The notes: generated from the sequence alone by a model not told the origin. Shown: positions 8,946 to 18,053, counted from the first letter of the stretch. The stretch: 40,149 nt of DNA from RGIG1828 sp045541875 (GCA_045541875.1 JAZQJX010000015.1:1-40149), one strand, 5' to 3'. Made by a program: numbers and translations.

Positions 8946-8974
8946 TTGCAAATTTTTCATTCTTATGATATTAT
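8946..8974 (+). promoter_or_regulatory. Promoter of the smc operon
   Basis: TTGCAA at 8946-8951, 17-base spacer, TATTAT at 8969-8974, immediately after the upstream terminator. Confidence 0.55.
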
Positions 8975-9039
8975 ATAAAAGGTGTATTTTGGCTTAGTTT
9001 TAATACATATATACAAAAGATTGTTTGAGGTGTTTTAAG

Positions 9040-12000
9040 TTGTATCTTAAAGGAATTGAGATGCAGGGATTCAAGTCCTTTGCAGACAAAATAAATCTTG
9101 AATTTGGTCAGGGCATAACCACCATTGTTGGCCCCAACGGAAGCGGAAAGAGTAACATTTCCGATGCTATCCGCTGGGTTATGGGTGAGCAGAGTGCAAA
9201 AAGTCTTCGTGGCGGAAATATGCAGGACGTTATTTTTGCCGGAACTCAGAAGAGAAGCCCTCTCGGGTTTGCTCAGGTTTCCATAATTCTTGATAACAGA
9301 GATAATATTTTCAAAATTGACTATGATACCGTAAAGGTAACAAGAAGAGTTCACCGAAGCGGTGAAAGTAACTATCTCATAAATGACAAGGAATGCCGTC
9401 TGAAAGATATTCACGAACTCTTTATGGACACAGGTCTTGGTAAGGAAGGATATTCTGTAATCGGTCAGGGTAAGATTGACCAGATTCTTTCCAACAAGGC
9501 AGAAGAGAGAAGAATAATTTTTGAAGAAGCATCGGGAATAACAAAATATAAATATCGTAAAAACGAATCTGAGAAAAAACTTTTGCAGACAGAAGAAAAT
9601 CTTCTTCGTATAAAAGACCTTTTAACAGAACTTGAATCACAGGTTGGACCTTTGGAGATTCAGTCCAAAAAAGCAAGAAAATATCTTGACCTTCGTGAAG
9701 TTCTAAAAGGCCTTGACATTAACATTTCAATCCGAAACATAGACAAACAGAAAATTGCCCTGAAAGAGGGGAAAGACAAGTTTACCATTGCATTCAATCA
9801 ACTTAATGCCGAAAAACAGAAACTTGCCGAGATTGAAGCCCTTATTGAAAGAGAAACATCAAGCCTGTCAGAACTTAATGAAAAGATAACAAATCTTCGT
9901 CAGCAAAGTTTTGATTTAGAGAAAAATTCAGGCAGTCTTTCTCACAAAATTGATATCTTAAACACCAACATAGAAAACAATCTGCAAAACTGCGCCCGCA
10001 TTGATGAAGAAATAAAGATTTTAGGCGAAAAAATCAAAAAGGGAGAAGAAGAAACACAGGAACTCCTTTTGAGAATTGAAGAAAAAAACAAAGAAAAAGA
10101 AGAACTTGAAAAGAAGATAGAAGCCCATGACTCTTTTCTTGCGGATTTTGATGCAAAAATATCCGAAAAACTTGAAGAAAGCGAAAGAGTGAAAGAACGC
10201 ATTGTTGCACTTTTAAATGAAAATTCTGCATCAAAGGCAAAAATTTCAAGTTTGGATATGCTTCTCAAAAATTTTGACGAGAGAAAAGCCACATTGATAG
10301 ATGATCTCAATGTGAAAAAAGAGGCGCTTTCCGAGGCAAAAGAAAAAGAAGAAATCTTAAACAAAGATAAAGAAGAAGTTGACGAAAGAAAATCAAAAGC
10401 ACGCTCCGAAATGGAAAAACTCAAAAATGAGTATTTTGAAGTCAGCGAAAAAATGAACAAAGCAAAGGAAGAACAAAACGAAGTTGTTGCTTCCTGTAAT
10501 GACATGCAGTCAAGAAAAAATGTTCTGGAAGACCTTGAAAAAGGCTATGAGGGCTATTCCAAAAGCGTAAAAAGCATTCTCACATCAGACATAAAAGGTG
10601 TTCTTGGCGTTGTTTCAAAACTTATAGACGTTGAAACAAAATATGTTACAGCAGTGGAAGTTGCCCTTGGCTCAATGCTTCAGAACATTGTTGTGACAGA
10701 TGAAGAATGTGCTAAAAAAGCAATCGGATTTTTAAAAGAGAAAAAAATCGGAAGAGCAACATTTCTTCCCCTTACATCTGTCAAAGGTACACTTTTAAAT
10801 GATGCCCCGAAGAAAGAAAAAGGCTATATAGGTCTTGCATCGGAACTTGTTTCATATGATGAAAAATATGACGGCATTTTTAAAAGTCTTATCGGCAGAG
10901 TTGTTGTTATGGACTCACTCGACAACGCCGTTAATCTTTCCAAAAAAACAGGGTATAAATATAAGATAGTAACTTTAGACGGACAACTCATAAATCCCGG
11001 CGGTTCTCTCACAGGCGGAAGTGTCAACAAAACCCAAAGCCTTTTAAGCCGTGGAAAAGACATTGAAGAACTTGCAAAAAAAATAGACCAGCTTCAGAAA
11101 ATCATTGACGACAATGACGACAAAATCAATTCCTACCGTCAGACCGTAAAGAAAATGGCACAGAAAAAGGAAGAACTTGAAGAAGAACTCAACCTTTGCA
11201 ATCAGGATAAAATCAAAATAACATCTGCCATTGAAAATAATAACCGCATCATAAGGGAACTTGAAAGAAACATAAGTCTCATAACAACAGAAAGTGGCTC
11301 GGTTCTTGGTGAAATTGAAGATGTTGACAAACAAAAGATTGCCCTGAAAGAAAAAATTGAAGAAAACGAAAACATTGTTCGCGTTACAAAAGAAGAACAG
11401 GAAAAGGTTCAGGCAGAAGGTGCAAAACTCACCGAAGAGAGAGAAACCTATCTTGCATCTGTAACCGATGACAAAATATCTTATTCAGGCATAGAAAAGG
11501 ACATTGAACTTTGCCGCGAAAAAATTGAGATGCTCTCTTCCGAGAAGCAGTCATCTGCAGTGGCAGGAATCGAAAAAGCAAGAGAAAAAGAAGAATATTT
11601 AGAAGAGAACAAATCCATCAAGGAAGAAATCGAATCAATTCAAAGAGAGATTTCTCAGTCAGAACTCAGCGGTGAAGAACTTACAAAGGTTATTGAAGAA
11701 AACACAGCCGCATATGATATGGCATCAAAAAAACTTGTTGAAGGTCAGAAACAGTTGAAGGATGAAAACGAAACCATATATGTTCTGCAACTTGAAGTTT
11801 CAAGAATAGAAAATCAGAATTCAAAAATAGAACTTGAAACAGAGCACATCACAGCAAAACTCTGGGATGAGTATGAACTGACCTATAATGCTGCTCTTGA
11901 ATACAAAAGAGATGATTTCAACATGGTTGAATCCCAAAGGGAAGCATCATCTCTCAGAGCGCAGATAAAAGCACTTGGCAACATCAACGTTGATTCAATT

Positions 12001-12585
12001 GAGCAGTACAAGGAAGTTAAAGAGCGTTTCGATTTTCTTTCTGCACAAAAAGCCGACCTTGACGAAACCAAGAAAAAACTTGAAGATATCATAAGAGAAA
12101 TGCAGTCAATCATGGTAAAACTATTCCGTGAAAGTTTTGAAATCATACAGAATCGTTTTGATGTGGTTTTCAAGGCTCTCTTTGGCGGAGGTACGGGAAA
12201 ACTTTCTCTCACCGATCCCGATAATATCTTGGAGAGCGGAATAGACATCGAAGTTCAGCCACCGGGCAAAAAACTTCAGAATATGATGGCTCTTTCCGGC
12301 GGAGAACGTGCTCTTTCTGCAATTGCACTTCTGTTCTCTGTTTTAGAGGTGAGACCAACACCTTTCTGTATTCTTGACGAGGTTGAAGCCGCACTTGATG
12401 ACAATAACGTATACCGCTTTGCGGACTACATTAAAAAATACAGTTCAAAAACACAGTTTATTGTCGTTACTCACCGTAGAGGCACAATGGAAGCGGCGGA
12501 CATAATGTATGGTGTCACCATGCAGGAAAAGGGTGTGTCAAAACTTCTCAAACTCAAATTTGAAGATCTGGAGGAATACAACTAA
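9040..12585 (+). CDS. smc: Chromosome segregation ATPase SMC
   Basis: 1181 residues from TTG at 9040. That start gives the family's usual beginning (YLKGIEMQGFKSFADK) and has GAGGTG 8 bases upstream; the TTG at 9025 overlaps that site. Walker A GPNGSGKSN lies at 31-39. Long coiled coils at about 165-500 and 670-1000 surround a hinge at about 505-670. The ABC signature LSGGE is at 1085-1089 and Walker B has D1113-E1114. SMC dimers with ScpA and ScpB load near the origin and align the chromosome arms. The length is normal. The stop overlaps the ATG of ftsY by one base, so the two are translationally coupled. The partner genes scpAB are not here. Confidence 0.98.
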   Translation: MYLKGIEMQGFKSFADKINLEFGQGITTIVGPNGSGKSNISDAIRWVMGEQSAKSLRGGNMQDVIFAGTQKRSPLGFAQVSIILDNRDNIFKIDYDTVKVTRRVHRSGESNYLINDKECRLKDIHELFMDTGLGKEGYSVIGQGKIDQILSNKAEERRIIFEEASGITKYKYRKNESEKKLLQTEENLLRIKDLLTELESQVGPLEIQSKKARKYLDLREVLKGLDINISIRNIDKQKIALKEGKDKFTIAFNQLNAEKQKLAEIEALIERETSSLSELNEKITNLRQQSFDLEKNSGSLSHKIDILNTNIENNLQNCARIDEEIKILGEKIKKGEEETQELLLRIEEKNKEKEELEKKIEAHDSFLADFDAKISEKLEESERVKERIVALLNENSASKAKISSLDMLLKNFDERKATLIDDLNVKKEALSEAKEKEEILNKDKEEVDERKSKARSEMEKLKNEYFEVSEKMNKAKEEQNEVVASCNDMQSRKNVLEDLEKGYEGYSKSVKSILTSDIKGVLGVVSKLIDVETKYVTAVEVALGSMLQNIVVTDEECAKKAIGFLKEKKIGRATFLPLTSVKGTLLNDAPKKEKGYIGLASELVSYDEKYDGIFKSLIGRVVVMDSLDNAVNLSKKTGYKYKIVTLDGQLINPGGSLTGGSVNKTQSLLSRGKDIEELAKKIDQLQKIIDDNDDKINSYRQTVKKMAQKKEELEEELNLCNQDKIKITSAIENNNRIIRELERNISLITTESGSVLGEIEDVDKQKIALKEKIEENENIVRVTKEEQEKVQAEGAKLTEERETYLASVTDDKISYSGIEKDIELCREKIEMLSSEKQSSAVAGIEKAREKEEYLEENKSIKEEIESIQREISQSELSGEELTKVIEENTAAYDMASKKLVEGQKQLKDENETIYVLQLEVSRIENQNSKIELETEHITAKLWDEYELTYNAALEYKRDDFNMVESQREASSLRAQIKALGNINVDSIEQYKEVKERFDFLSAQKADLDETKKKLEDIIREMQSIMVKLFRESFEIIQNRFDVVFKALFGGGTGKLSLTDPDNILESGIDIEVQPPGKKLQNMMALSGGERALSAIALLFSVLEVRPTPFCILDEVEAALDDNNVYRFADYIKKYSSKTQFIVVTHRRGTMEAADIMYGVTMQEKGVSKLLKLKFEDLEEYN

Positions 12586-13778
12586 TGGCATTCAAAAAAT
12601 TTGGTTCCTTTTTTGGGTTTTCCAAAAAAGAGGAAGCAATTGAAGAAAATATCGAAGAAATAAAAGAACAGGCAGAAACTTTGGAAGAAAACGGTGAAAT
12701 TCAAATGTCCGATGATACTGAATCTGTATCGCAGGATATGGACTCACTTGAAAGTTCAGAAGAAGAATCACCGAAAAAAGCGGAAGATACAGCGCAGGAA
12801 GAATCTTTGCAGGAAGAAACTTGTGAAGAATCCATACCCGTGCAAGAACCTGAACAACCTGCGCAAAAGAAAGGCTTTTTTGCCAAACTCAAAGACGGAC
12901 TTTCCAAAACAAGGGATTCCATAAGTTCAAAAATAGATGGTGTTCTTGCGGCATTTGGAAAGGTTGATGAGGAACTTTTTGAAGAACTTGAAGAAGCACT
13001 CATCATGGCAGATGTTGGCGTTGACACATCCCTCTATATTATTGATTCTTTGAGAAAAAAGGTAAAAGAGCAAAGAATCACCGAAACCGATCAGGTTAAA
13101 GATGCAATTGAGGAAATTGTTGCAGAAATTCTCTCCGGTCAGAATCCTTCCATAAACACAAGCACAAACCCATCTGTTATTATGGTAATTGGCGTAAACG
13201 GTGTCGGAAAAACCACATCAATAGGAAAGATGGCATCAAGATATAAAAATGAGGGTAAAAAAGTAATCCTCGGTGCTGCCGACACTTTCAGAGCAGCAGC
13301 CATAGATCAACTTCAGGTGTGGGCTGACAGAAGCGGGGTTGACATCATAAAGCATCAGGAGGGTTCAGATCCTGCATCTGTTGTTTTTGACACCATTGCG
13401 GCGGCAAAATCAAGAGGCTCTGATGTGATAATTTTAGATACCGCAGGAAGACTTCACAACAAGAAAAATCTTATGGATGAACTTGCTAAAATTTCAAGAA
13501 TCATAGAACGTGAACTTCCCGGTGCAAGTGTTGAAACCCTTCTTGTTTTAGATGCAACAACCGGTCAGAATGCAGTTGTTCAGTCAAAACTTTTCTCTGA
13601 AACTGCAACAATAACAGGGATTATTCTCACAAAACTTGACGGCAGTGCCAAAGGCGGAATTGTTCTTGCAATTTCCCACGAACAAAACATTCCCGTAAAA
13701 CTTGTTGGTGTGGGTGAGGGCATAGACGATCTTCAGGACTTTGTTCCCGAAGATTTTGCAAAGGCATTGTTTGAGTAA
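12585..13778 (+). CDS. ftsY: Signal recognition particle receptor FtsY
   Basis: 397 residues. Residues 1-85 form a Glu-rich acidic A region, which helps membrane association. The N domain follows (about 95-180), then the GTPase G domain: G1 GVNGVGKTT at 203-211, DTFRAAA, DTAGR and TKLDGSAKGG. FtsY receives the ribosome-SRP complex at the membrane; its GTPase pairs with Ffh, encoded just downstream. The ATG overlaps the smc stop (TAATG), and a terminator follows the gene. Confidence 0.98.
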   Translation: MAFKKFGSFFGFSKKEEAIEENIEEIKEQAETLEENGEIQMSDDTESVSQDMDSLESSEEESPKKAEDTAQEESLQEETCEESIPVQEPEQPAQKKGFFAKLKDGLSKTRDSISSKIDGVLAAFGKVDEELFEELEEALIMADVGVDTSLYIIDSLRKKVKEQRITETDQVKDAIEEIVAEILSGQNPSINTSTNPSVIMVIGVNGVGKTTSIGKMASRYKNEGKKVILGAADTFRAAAIDQLQVWADRSGVDIIKHQEGSDPASVVFDTIAAAKSRGSDVIILDTAGRLHNKKNLMDELAKISRIIERELPGASVETLLVLDATTGQNAVVQSKLFSETATITGIILTKLDGSAKGGIVLAISHEQNIPVKLVGVGEGIDDLQDFVPEDFAKALFE

Positions 13779-13794
13779 AGTATACAAAAACACG

Positions 13795-13842
13795 AAAAGA
13801 TAAGGCATAAAATTAATCATAATGCTTTATCTTTTCTTTTTT
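13795..13842 (+). terminator. Terminator after smc-ftsY
   Basis: Imperfect stem AAAAGATAAgGCAT / ATGCtTTATCTTTT followed by a T-rich tract. Confidence 0.8.
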
Positions 13843-13853
13843 TGAAAAATCTA

Positions 13854-13882
13854 TTGACAAATGGCAAAAAATATATTATTAT
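13854..13882 (+). promoter_or_regulatory. Promoter of the ylxM-ffh-rpsP operon
   Basis: TTGACA at 13854-13859, 17-base spacer, TATTAT at 13877-13882, placed between the ftsY terminator and ylxM. Confidence 0.75.
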
Positions 13883-13926
13883 ATCTGTAAAGTAATTTGC
13901 TTTACACTTGTTTCGGAGGGGATATG

Positions 13927-14253
13927 ATGAAAAATCTTAAGGTTGCATACCTTCTTGATTTTTACGGAAATCTTTTCACCGACAAGCAAAGGGAAATTCT
14001 TGAAATGTATTATCAGGAGGATATGTCTCTTTCTGAAATCGCTTCATCTGTGGGCATAACCCGTCAGGGAGTGTATGACAACATCAGAAGGGGCGAAAAA
14101 GAAATTCTTTCAATGGAATCAAAACTTATGCTTATGGACAGGTTTCTTGAAATTTCAAATTCCCTTGACAGACTGGAAGAATGTCTGAAAGAAAAGAATA
14201 TAGATGATGAAAAAATCCTTTCTCATCTTTCTTCAATCCGGTCTAAGGTCTGA
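13927..14253 (+). CDS. ylxM: YlxM-family SRP-associated helix-turn-helix protein
   Basis: 108 residues. The second of two adjacent ATGs (13927) is 7 bases from GGAGG, a better fit than 13924. The protein is a sigma-70 region 4-like HTH: FTDKQREILEMYYQEDMSLS, then EIASSVGITRQGVYDNIRRGE, followed by a helical tail. YlxM is nearly always encoded just before ffh in Firmicutes; in streptococci it binds SRP components and modulates their GTPase activity. The gene lies 24 bases before ffh in the same transcript. Confidence 0.92.
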   Translation: MKNLKVAYLLDFYGNLFTDKQREILEMYYQEDMSLSEIASSVGITRQGVYDNIRRGEKEILSMESKLMLMDRFLEISNSLDRLEECLKEKNIDDEKILSHLSSIRSKV

Positions 14254-14277
14254 ATAATAAAGAAAGGGGCAGCTTGT

Positions 14278-15618
14278 ATGGCTTTTGAAAATCTTGCAGA
14301 TAAACTTCAACAGACTTTCAAAAAACTCAGAGGCAAAGGCAAAATTAATGAAGCAGATCTTAAAGCTGCCATGCGTGAAGTTAAACTTGCACTTTTAGAG
14401 GCAGACGTTAACTTTAAAGTTGTAAAAGATTTTATAAATTCTGTTTCCGAAAAGGCTCTGGGTGCAAATGTTTTGGAAAGTCTCACACCCGGACAACAGA
14501 TAATTAAAATAGTAAATGAAGAACTGACTGCTCTTATGGGGCAGGAGGCAAATAAGATTAAGTTTTCCTCAAAATCCCCAACTGTCATTATGATGGTGGG
14601 CCTTCAGGGTGCAGGTAAAACCACAACTTCCGGAAAAATCGGAGGACTTTTGAAAAAACAGGGCAAAAGACCGATTCTTGTTGCCTGTGACGTATACAGA
14701 CCTGCCGCAAGAAAGCAACTTCAGGTTGTAGGTTCAAGCCTTGATGTTCCCGTATTTTCAGTTGATGAATCAAATGATCCTGTTTTTATTGCAAAAGAAA
14801 GTATCATCCATGCACAAAAGCATGGCAATGATGTGGTAATCATAGATACCGCAGGCCGTCTTCACTTAAATGAAGAGTTGATGGACGAACTTTTAAATAT
14901 TAAAGATGCGGTAAATCCCACAGAAATACTTCTTGTTCTCGACTCAATGACAGGTCAGGATGCAGTTAATGTGGCAACAAGTTTTGATGAAAAACTTGAT
15001 TTCACCGGAATGGTTTTAACAAAACTTGACGGTGACACAAGAGGCGGTGCGGCACTTTCTGTAAGGGCTGTAACCGGAAAACCCATAAAACTTGTTGGTC
15101 AGGGTGAAAAACTCACCGATATGGACTGGTTCTATCCCGACCGTATGGCATCAAGAATTCTTGGTATGGGCGATGTTTTAACACTCATTGATAAAGCCCA
15201 GCAGGCATTTGATGAAAAACAGGCATTGGAACTTGAACAGAAAATCTTAAAACAACAGTTCACTCTTGATGACTATCTTGCCCAGATGCAACAGATGAAA
15301 AAGATGGGGCCGCTTCAGGATCTTTTAAAAATGGTTCCGGGGGTTAACGCATCAGCCCTTTCAAATGCAAATATAGATGAAAGAAAACTTGGCAGAATTG
15401 AGGCTATGATAACCTCAATGACCAAAAAGGAAAGAACAAACCCATCAATTCTCAACTCAAGCCGTAAAAAAAGAATAGCAGACGGTTCCGGAAATAAAAT
15501 TCAGGATCTCAATATGTTCTTAAAACAGTTTGAACAAATGCAGAAAATGATGAAACAATTCAGTAATCCGAAAAAGATGAAACGCTTTGGTGGCGGTTTC
15601 GGAAATCTTTTCAGATAA
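14278..15618 (+). CDS. ffh: Signal recognition particle protein Ffh (SRP54)
   Basis: 446 residues. An N-terminal four-helix N domain covers 1-90. The G domain has G1 GLQGAGKTT at 108-116, DVYRPAARKQL, DTAGR and TKLDGDTRGG. The C-terminal Met-rich M domain from about 325 contains the RNA-binding segment SRKKRIADGSG and methionine pairs (MQQMKKMG, MQKMMKQF). It binds 4.5S/6S RNA and signal peptides and docks with FtsY. Length and motifs are complete. The small SRP RNA gene is not in this window. Confidence 0.98.
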   Translation: MAFENLADKLQQTFKKLRGKGKINEADLKAAMREVKLALLEADVNFKVVKDFINSVSEKALGANVLESLTPGQQIIKIVNEELTALMGQEANKIKFSSKSPTVIMMVGLQGAGKTTTSGKIGGLLKKQGKRPILVACDVYRPAARKQLQVVGSSLDVPVFSVDESNDPVFIAKESIIHAQKHGNDVVIIDTAGRLHLNEELMDELLNIKDAVNPTEILLVLDSMTGQDAVNVATSFDEKLDFTGMVLTKLDGDTRGGAALSVRAVTGKPIKLVGQGEKLTDMDWFYPDRMASRILGMGDVLTLIDKAQQAFDEKQALELEQKILKQQFTLDDYLAQMQQMKKMGPLQDLLKMVPGVNASALSNANIDERKLGRIEAMITSMTKKERTNPSILNSSRKKRIADGSGNKIQDLNMFLKQFEQMQKMMKQFSNPKKMKRFGGGFGNLFR

Positions 15619-15654
15619 ATATTTAAAAGATATATATAATGGAGGTGAAAACAA

Positions 15655-15897
15655 ATGGTAAAAATTCGTTTAAAGAGAATGGGTGCTAAAAAGACACCTT
15701 TTTACAGAATCGTAGTTGCTGATTCAAGATATCCCAGAGACGGCAGATTCATTGATCAGATTGGAACATACAATCCTCTTACAGAGCCTTCCACAATCAA
15801 TGTGGACAATGAAAAGGCTATCAAATGGCTCGGTCAGGGTGCACAGCCTACAGACACTGTAAAAGAACTCCTCAAAATCAGTGGCGCGATAAAATAA
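15655..15897 (+). CDS. rpsP: 30S ribosomal protein S16
   Basis: 80 residues, beginning VKIRLKRMGAKKTPFYRIVV with the family's DSRYPRDGRFIDQIGTYNP. It is a structural protein of the small subunit needed for 16S rRNA folding. GGAGGTGA lies upstream of the ATG. It is the first of a tight run with khpA and rimM. Confidence 0.98.
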   Translation: MVKIRLKRMGAKKTPFYRIVVADSRYPRDGRFIDQIGTYNPLTEPSTINVDNEKAIKWLGQGAQPTDTVKELLKISGAIK

Positions 15898-15917
15898 GCT
15901 CCGGGAGGTAGAAACAT

Positions 15918-16148
15918 ATGAAAGAATTACTGGAATTTATTGCAAAATCTCTCGTTGACATTCCTGATGATGTTTATGTAACAGAATCCGAAAGCGGAAC
16001 TTCTGTTGTGTTGGAACTTCATGTAAATGAGTCCGACATGGGCAAAGTCATCGGAAAACAGGGCAGAATTGCCAAATCAATCCGCGCAGTTATAAAGGCT
16101 TGCGCAAGCAGAGAAAACAAGAAAGTAATTGTAGAAATTGTACAGTAA
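15918..16148 (+). CDS. khpA: KH-domain RNA-binding protein KhpA
   Basis: 76 residues forming a single KH domain with the GxxG loop in GKVIGKQGRIAKSIRAVI. The conserved place between rpsP and rimM is characteristic of KhpA (YlqC). In streptococci and clostridia it pairs with KhpB (Jag) and binds many RNAs, affecting cell length and division. Start ATG at 15918 with GGGAGGTAG upstream. Confidence 0.94.
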   Translation: MKELLEFIAKSLVDIPDDVYVTESESGTSVVLELHVNESDMGKVIGKQGRIAKSIRAVIKACASRENKKVIVEIVQ

Positions 16149-16155
16149 TGCAAAG

Positions 16156-16188
16156 AGAGGTTTTAAATCCGTATGATTTAAAACCTCT
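16156..16188. other. Strong intercistronic hairpin between khpA and rimM
   Basis: A perfect 14-bp stem, AGAGGTTTTAAATC / GATTTAAAACCTCT, with a 5-base loop. No good T-run follows and rimM starts 22 bases on. It may be an RNA processing or stability element or a partial attenuator rather than a full stop. Confidence 0.7.
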
Positions 16189-16209
16189 TGAAGTTTTTGG
16201 AGGAATAAG

Positions 16210-16716
16210 ATGGGAACTGATGAAAAACTTATAGATGTCGGACAGATTGTAAACACTCACGGACTTCGCGGAGAAGTTAAAATCATTCCCCGCACTGACT
16301 ATCCTGAATTTTTTGAGGAAATCAGCGGTGTATATACAGAAGATGGAACCTATTTTAAAATAACAGGAATAAAATATCACAAAGAATTTGTCATCTTAAA
16401 ACTCAGGGGCATAAACAGTGTTGAAGAAGCAGAAAGAATGCGTCAAAAAGTTTTGTATGTCAAACGTTCGCTTTTTGATTCACTGCCTGAGGGGACATAC
16501 CTTATTGCCGATATAATCGGCCTTGAAGTGAAAGATGATGAAAGAAGTTACGGATATGTGACAGATGTTTTTCAGACCGGTGCAAACGATGTGTATACGG
16601 TTGAAAAAAAAGGCGGAGAGACAATATATGTTCCCGCACTTAAAAGTGTAATTTTAGAAACAAACATTGAGGAAGGGTACATAAAAGTAAACTTGCCTGA
16701 AGGGTTGCTTGATTAA
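16210..16716 (+). CDS. rimM: Ribosome maturation factor RimM
   Basis: 168 residues. The N-terminal beta-barrel begins VGQIVNTHGLRGEVKIIPRT, with the typical LKGI-like LRGINSVEEAE. The C-terminal PRC-barrel has YLIADIIGLEV, a YG-V segment and VPALKSVILETN. RimM binds S19 and assists 30S head assembly. The gene stops 2 bases before trmD, the usual pairing. Confidence 0.97.
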   Translation: MGTDEKLIDVGQIVNTHGLRGEVKIIPRTDYPEFFEEISGVYTEDGTYFKITGIKYHKEFVILKLRGINSVEEAERMRQKVLYVKRSLFDSLPEGTYLIADIIGLEVKDDERSYGYVTDVFQTGANDVYTVEKKGGETIYVPALKSVILETNIEEGYIKVNLPEGLLD

Positions 16717-16718
16717 TT

Positions 16719-17456
16719 ATGAATTTTCACGTTCTGACTCTTTTTCCCGAAATGTTTTCAGGTGTACTTCATTCAAGTATGCTTGGACGTGCCGAGGAAA
16801 AGGGAATCTTGAATTTTAATCTTATAAATATTAGGGACTTTAGCGGTAACAAGCATAACCGGGTTGATGATGCTCCCTATGGCGGAGGCAGAGGAATGGT
16901 GATGCAGCCTCAGCCGGTCTTTGATGCCTATATGAGTGTGGCAGAAAAAACAGACACAAAACCCTATGTCATATATATGTCACCAAAGGGACAGGTTTTC
17001 AATCAGCAAAAAGCCATAGAACTTTCAAAGAAAGAGGATGTGGTGATCATCTGCGGTCACTATGAGGGAATAGATCAGAGGGTTATCGATGAGATTGTAG
17101 ATGAAGAAGTTTCAGTCGGGGATTATGTTTTGACCGGCGGGGAAATTCCTGCAATGACTGTCATTGATTCTGTCAGCCGAATGATAGACGGAGTTTTGCC
17201 CGATGAAGAAAGTTTCACCGAGGAATCACATTTTGACGGCCTTTTAGAATATCCTCACTATACACGTCCGCCTGTTTTTCACGGAGTGAGTGTTCCTGAG
17301 GTCTTAACATCAGGAGATCACGCAAAAATTGCCAAATGGAGAAGAACACAATCGCTTCTCATAACCAAAGAAAAGCGCCCCGACCTTTATGAAAAAAAAG
17401 CGGATATTTATGAAAGTGAACTCAATCCGCCACCGAAGAAACGCCGAAAAAGGTAA
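16719..17456 (+). CDS. trmD: tRNA (guanine-N1)-methyltransferase TrmD
   Basis: 245 residues. It is a SPOUT methyltransferase with the deep-knot SAM site in YMSPKGQVFNQ, ICGHYEGIDQRVID and VGDYVLTGGEIPAM. The catalytic-region DAPYGGGRGMVMQPQP is intact, and the C-terminal helical domain ends in a basic tail. It methylates G37 of tRNAs reading CNN codons to prevent +1 frameshifts. It lies 2 bases after rimM; rplS follows behind its own promoter. Confidence 0.98.
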   Translation: MNFHVLTLFPEMFSGVLHSSMLGRAEEKGILNFNLINIRDFSGNKHNRVDDAPYGGGRGMVMQPQPVFDAYMSVAEKTDTKPYVIYMSPKGQVFNQQKAIELSKKEDVVIICGHYEGIDQRVIDEIVDEEVSVGDYVLTGGEIPAMTVIDSVSRMIDGVLPDEESFTEESHFDGLLEYPHYTRPPVFHGVSVPEVLTSGDHAKIAKWRRTQSLLITKEKRPDLYEKKADIYESELNPPPKKRRKR

Positions 17457-17481
17457 GATTTCACAAAAATAAAAAAAAATA

Positions 17482-17510
17482 TTGCATTTTGGAAAAACTT
17501 GTGTTAATAT
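17482..17510 (+). promoter_or_regulatory. Promoter of rplS
   Basis: TTGCAT at 17482-17487, 17-base spacer, TAATAT at 17505-17510, in the 144-base gap between trmD and rplS. Confidence 0.65.
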
Positions 17511-17516
17511 ATTTAT

Positions 17517-17600
17517 CGTATATGGGCGGTCCTCTGTGAATTGTGGTTTGATTCACATCTTTAAATTTGCATGAACGTCTTTAAGAGAGGAGAAAATAAA
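17517..17600 (+). promoter_or_regulatory. Candidate ribosomal protein L19 leader
   Basis: The leader RNA before rplS contains a hairpin TGTGAAT / ATTCACA (17535-17541 with 17551-17557). Just before it, TCCTCT (17530-17535) is exactly complementary to AGAGGA (17586-17591) in the ribosome site of rplS. The leader could therefore close over its own Shine-Dalgarno. Firmicutes are known to have an L19 leader element here; I infer that this is its counterpart but have not matched the covariance model. Confidence 0.5.
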
Positions 17601-17942
17601 ATGAACATTATCGAAAGCTTAACAAGCGATCAGATCAGAACAGACCTTCCAAAGTTCAGCATCGGTGACACTGTAAAGGTTCACGTAAAAATCAAAGAAG
17701 GTAACAGAGAAAGAATCCAGGTTTTTGAAGGTACCGTTATTGCTAAAAAACATGGCGGAATTCAGGAAACATTCACCGTTAGAAGAATTTCTTACGGCGT
17801 AGGTGTTGAAAGAACCTTCCCTGTGAACTCTCCCAAAATTGCCAACATTGAAATCACAAGACGCGGTAAAGTAAGAAGAGCAAAACTCTACTATCTCCGT
17901 GACAGAGTTGGTAAAGCAACAAAGGTTAAAGAAAAGAAATAA
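17601..17942 (+). CDS. rplS: 50S ribosomal protein L19
   Basis: 113 residues from the ATG at 17601, preceded by AGAGGAG. The upstream in-frame ATG at 17571 lies in the leader and has no ribosome site. Family motifs are complete: FSIGDTVKVHVKIKEGNRER, VFEGTVIAKKHGG, TFTVRRISYGVGVER, RRGKVRRAKLYYLRDRVGKA. L19 lies at the 30S-50S interface. It is likely autoregulated through the leader described at 17517. Confidence 0.98.
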   Translation: MNIIESLTSDQIRTDLPKFSIGDTVKVHVKIKEGNRERIQVFEGTVIAKKHGGIQETFTVRRISYGVGVERTFPVNSPKIANIEITRRGKVRRAKLYYLRDRVGKATKVKEKK

Positions 17943-17955
17943 TTTTCCTGACAAC

Positions 17956-17985
17956 AAACCGGAGGGCGCAACAGCCTTCCGGTTT
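17956..17985 (+). terminator. First hairpin after rplS
   Basis: A 12-bp stem with one G-U pair, AAACCGGAGGGC / GCCTTCCGGTTT, loop GCAACA. It lacks a T-run, so it is probably a transcript-end stabiliser. The real terminator is at 18007. Confidence 0.55.
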
Positions 17986-18006
17986 ACCAAAAAACCGTGT
18001 AAATCC

Positions 18007-18036
18007 TGCAATGGCATATGTGCCATTGCATTTTTT
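18007..18036 (+). terminator. Intrinsic terminator between rplS and lepB
   Basis: Perfect stem TGCAATGGCA / TGCCATTGCA, loop TATG, followed by TTTTTT. It ends only 17 bases before lepB, so lepB expression would depend on read-through or on a promoter I cannot identify. Confidence 0.85.
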
Positions 18037-18053
18037 GAAAGGAACGAAGCATA

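Noticed and set aside
9025..9039. TTG at 9025 as the smc start
   Set aside because: It overlaps the GAGGTG ribosome site. The TTG at 9040 gives the family's normal N-terminus and proper spacing.
9942..10505. 187-codon minus-strand frame within smc
   Set aside because: A Ser/Phe-rich shadow of the coiled-coil coding strand (Glu/Lys codons), with no promoter or ribosome site.
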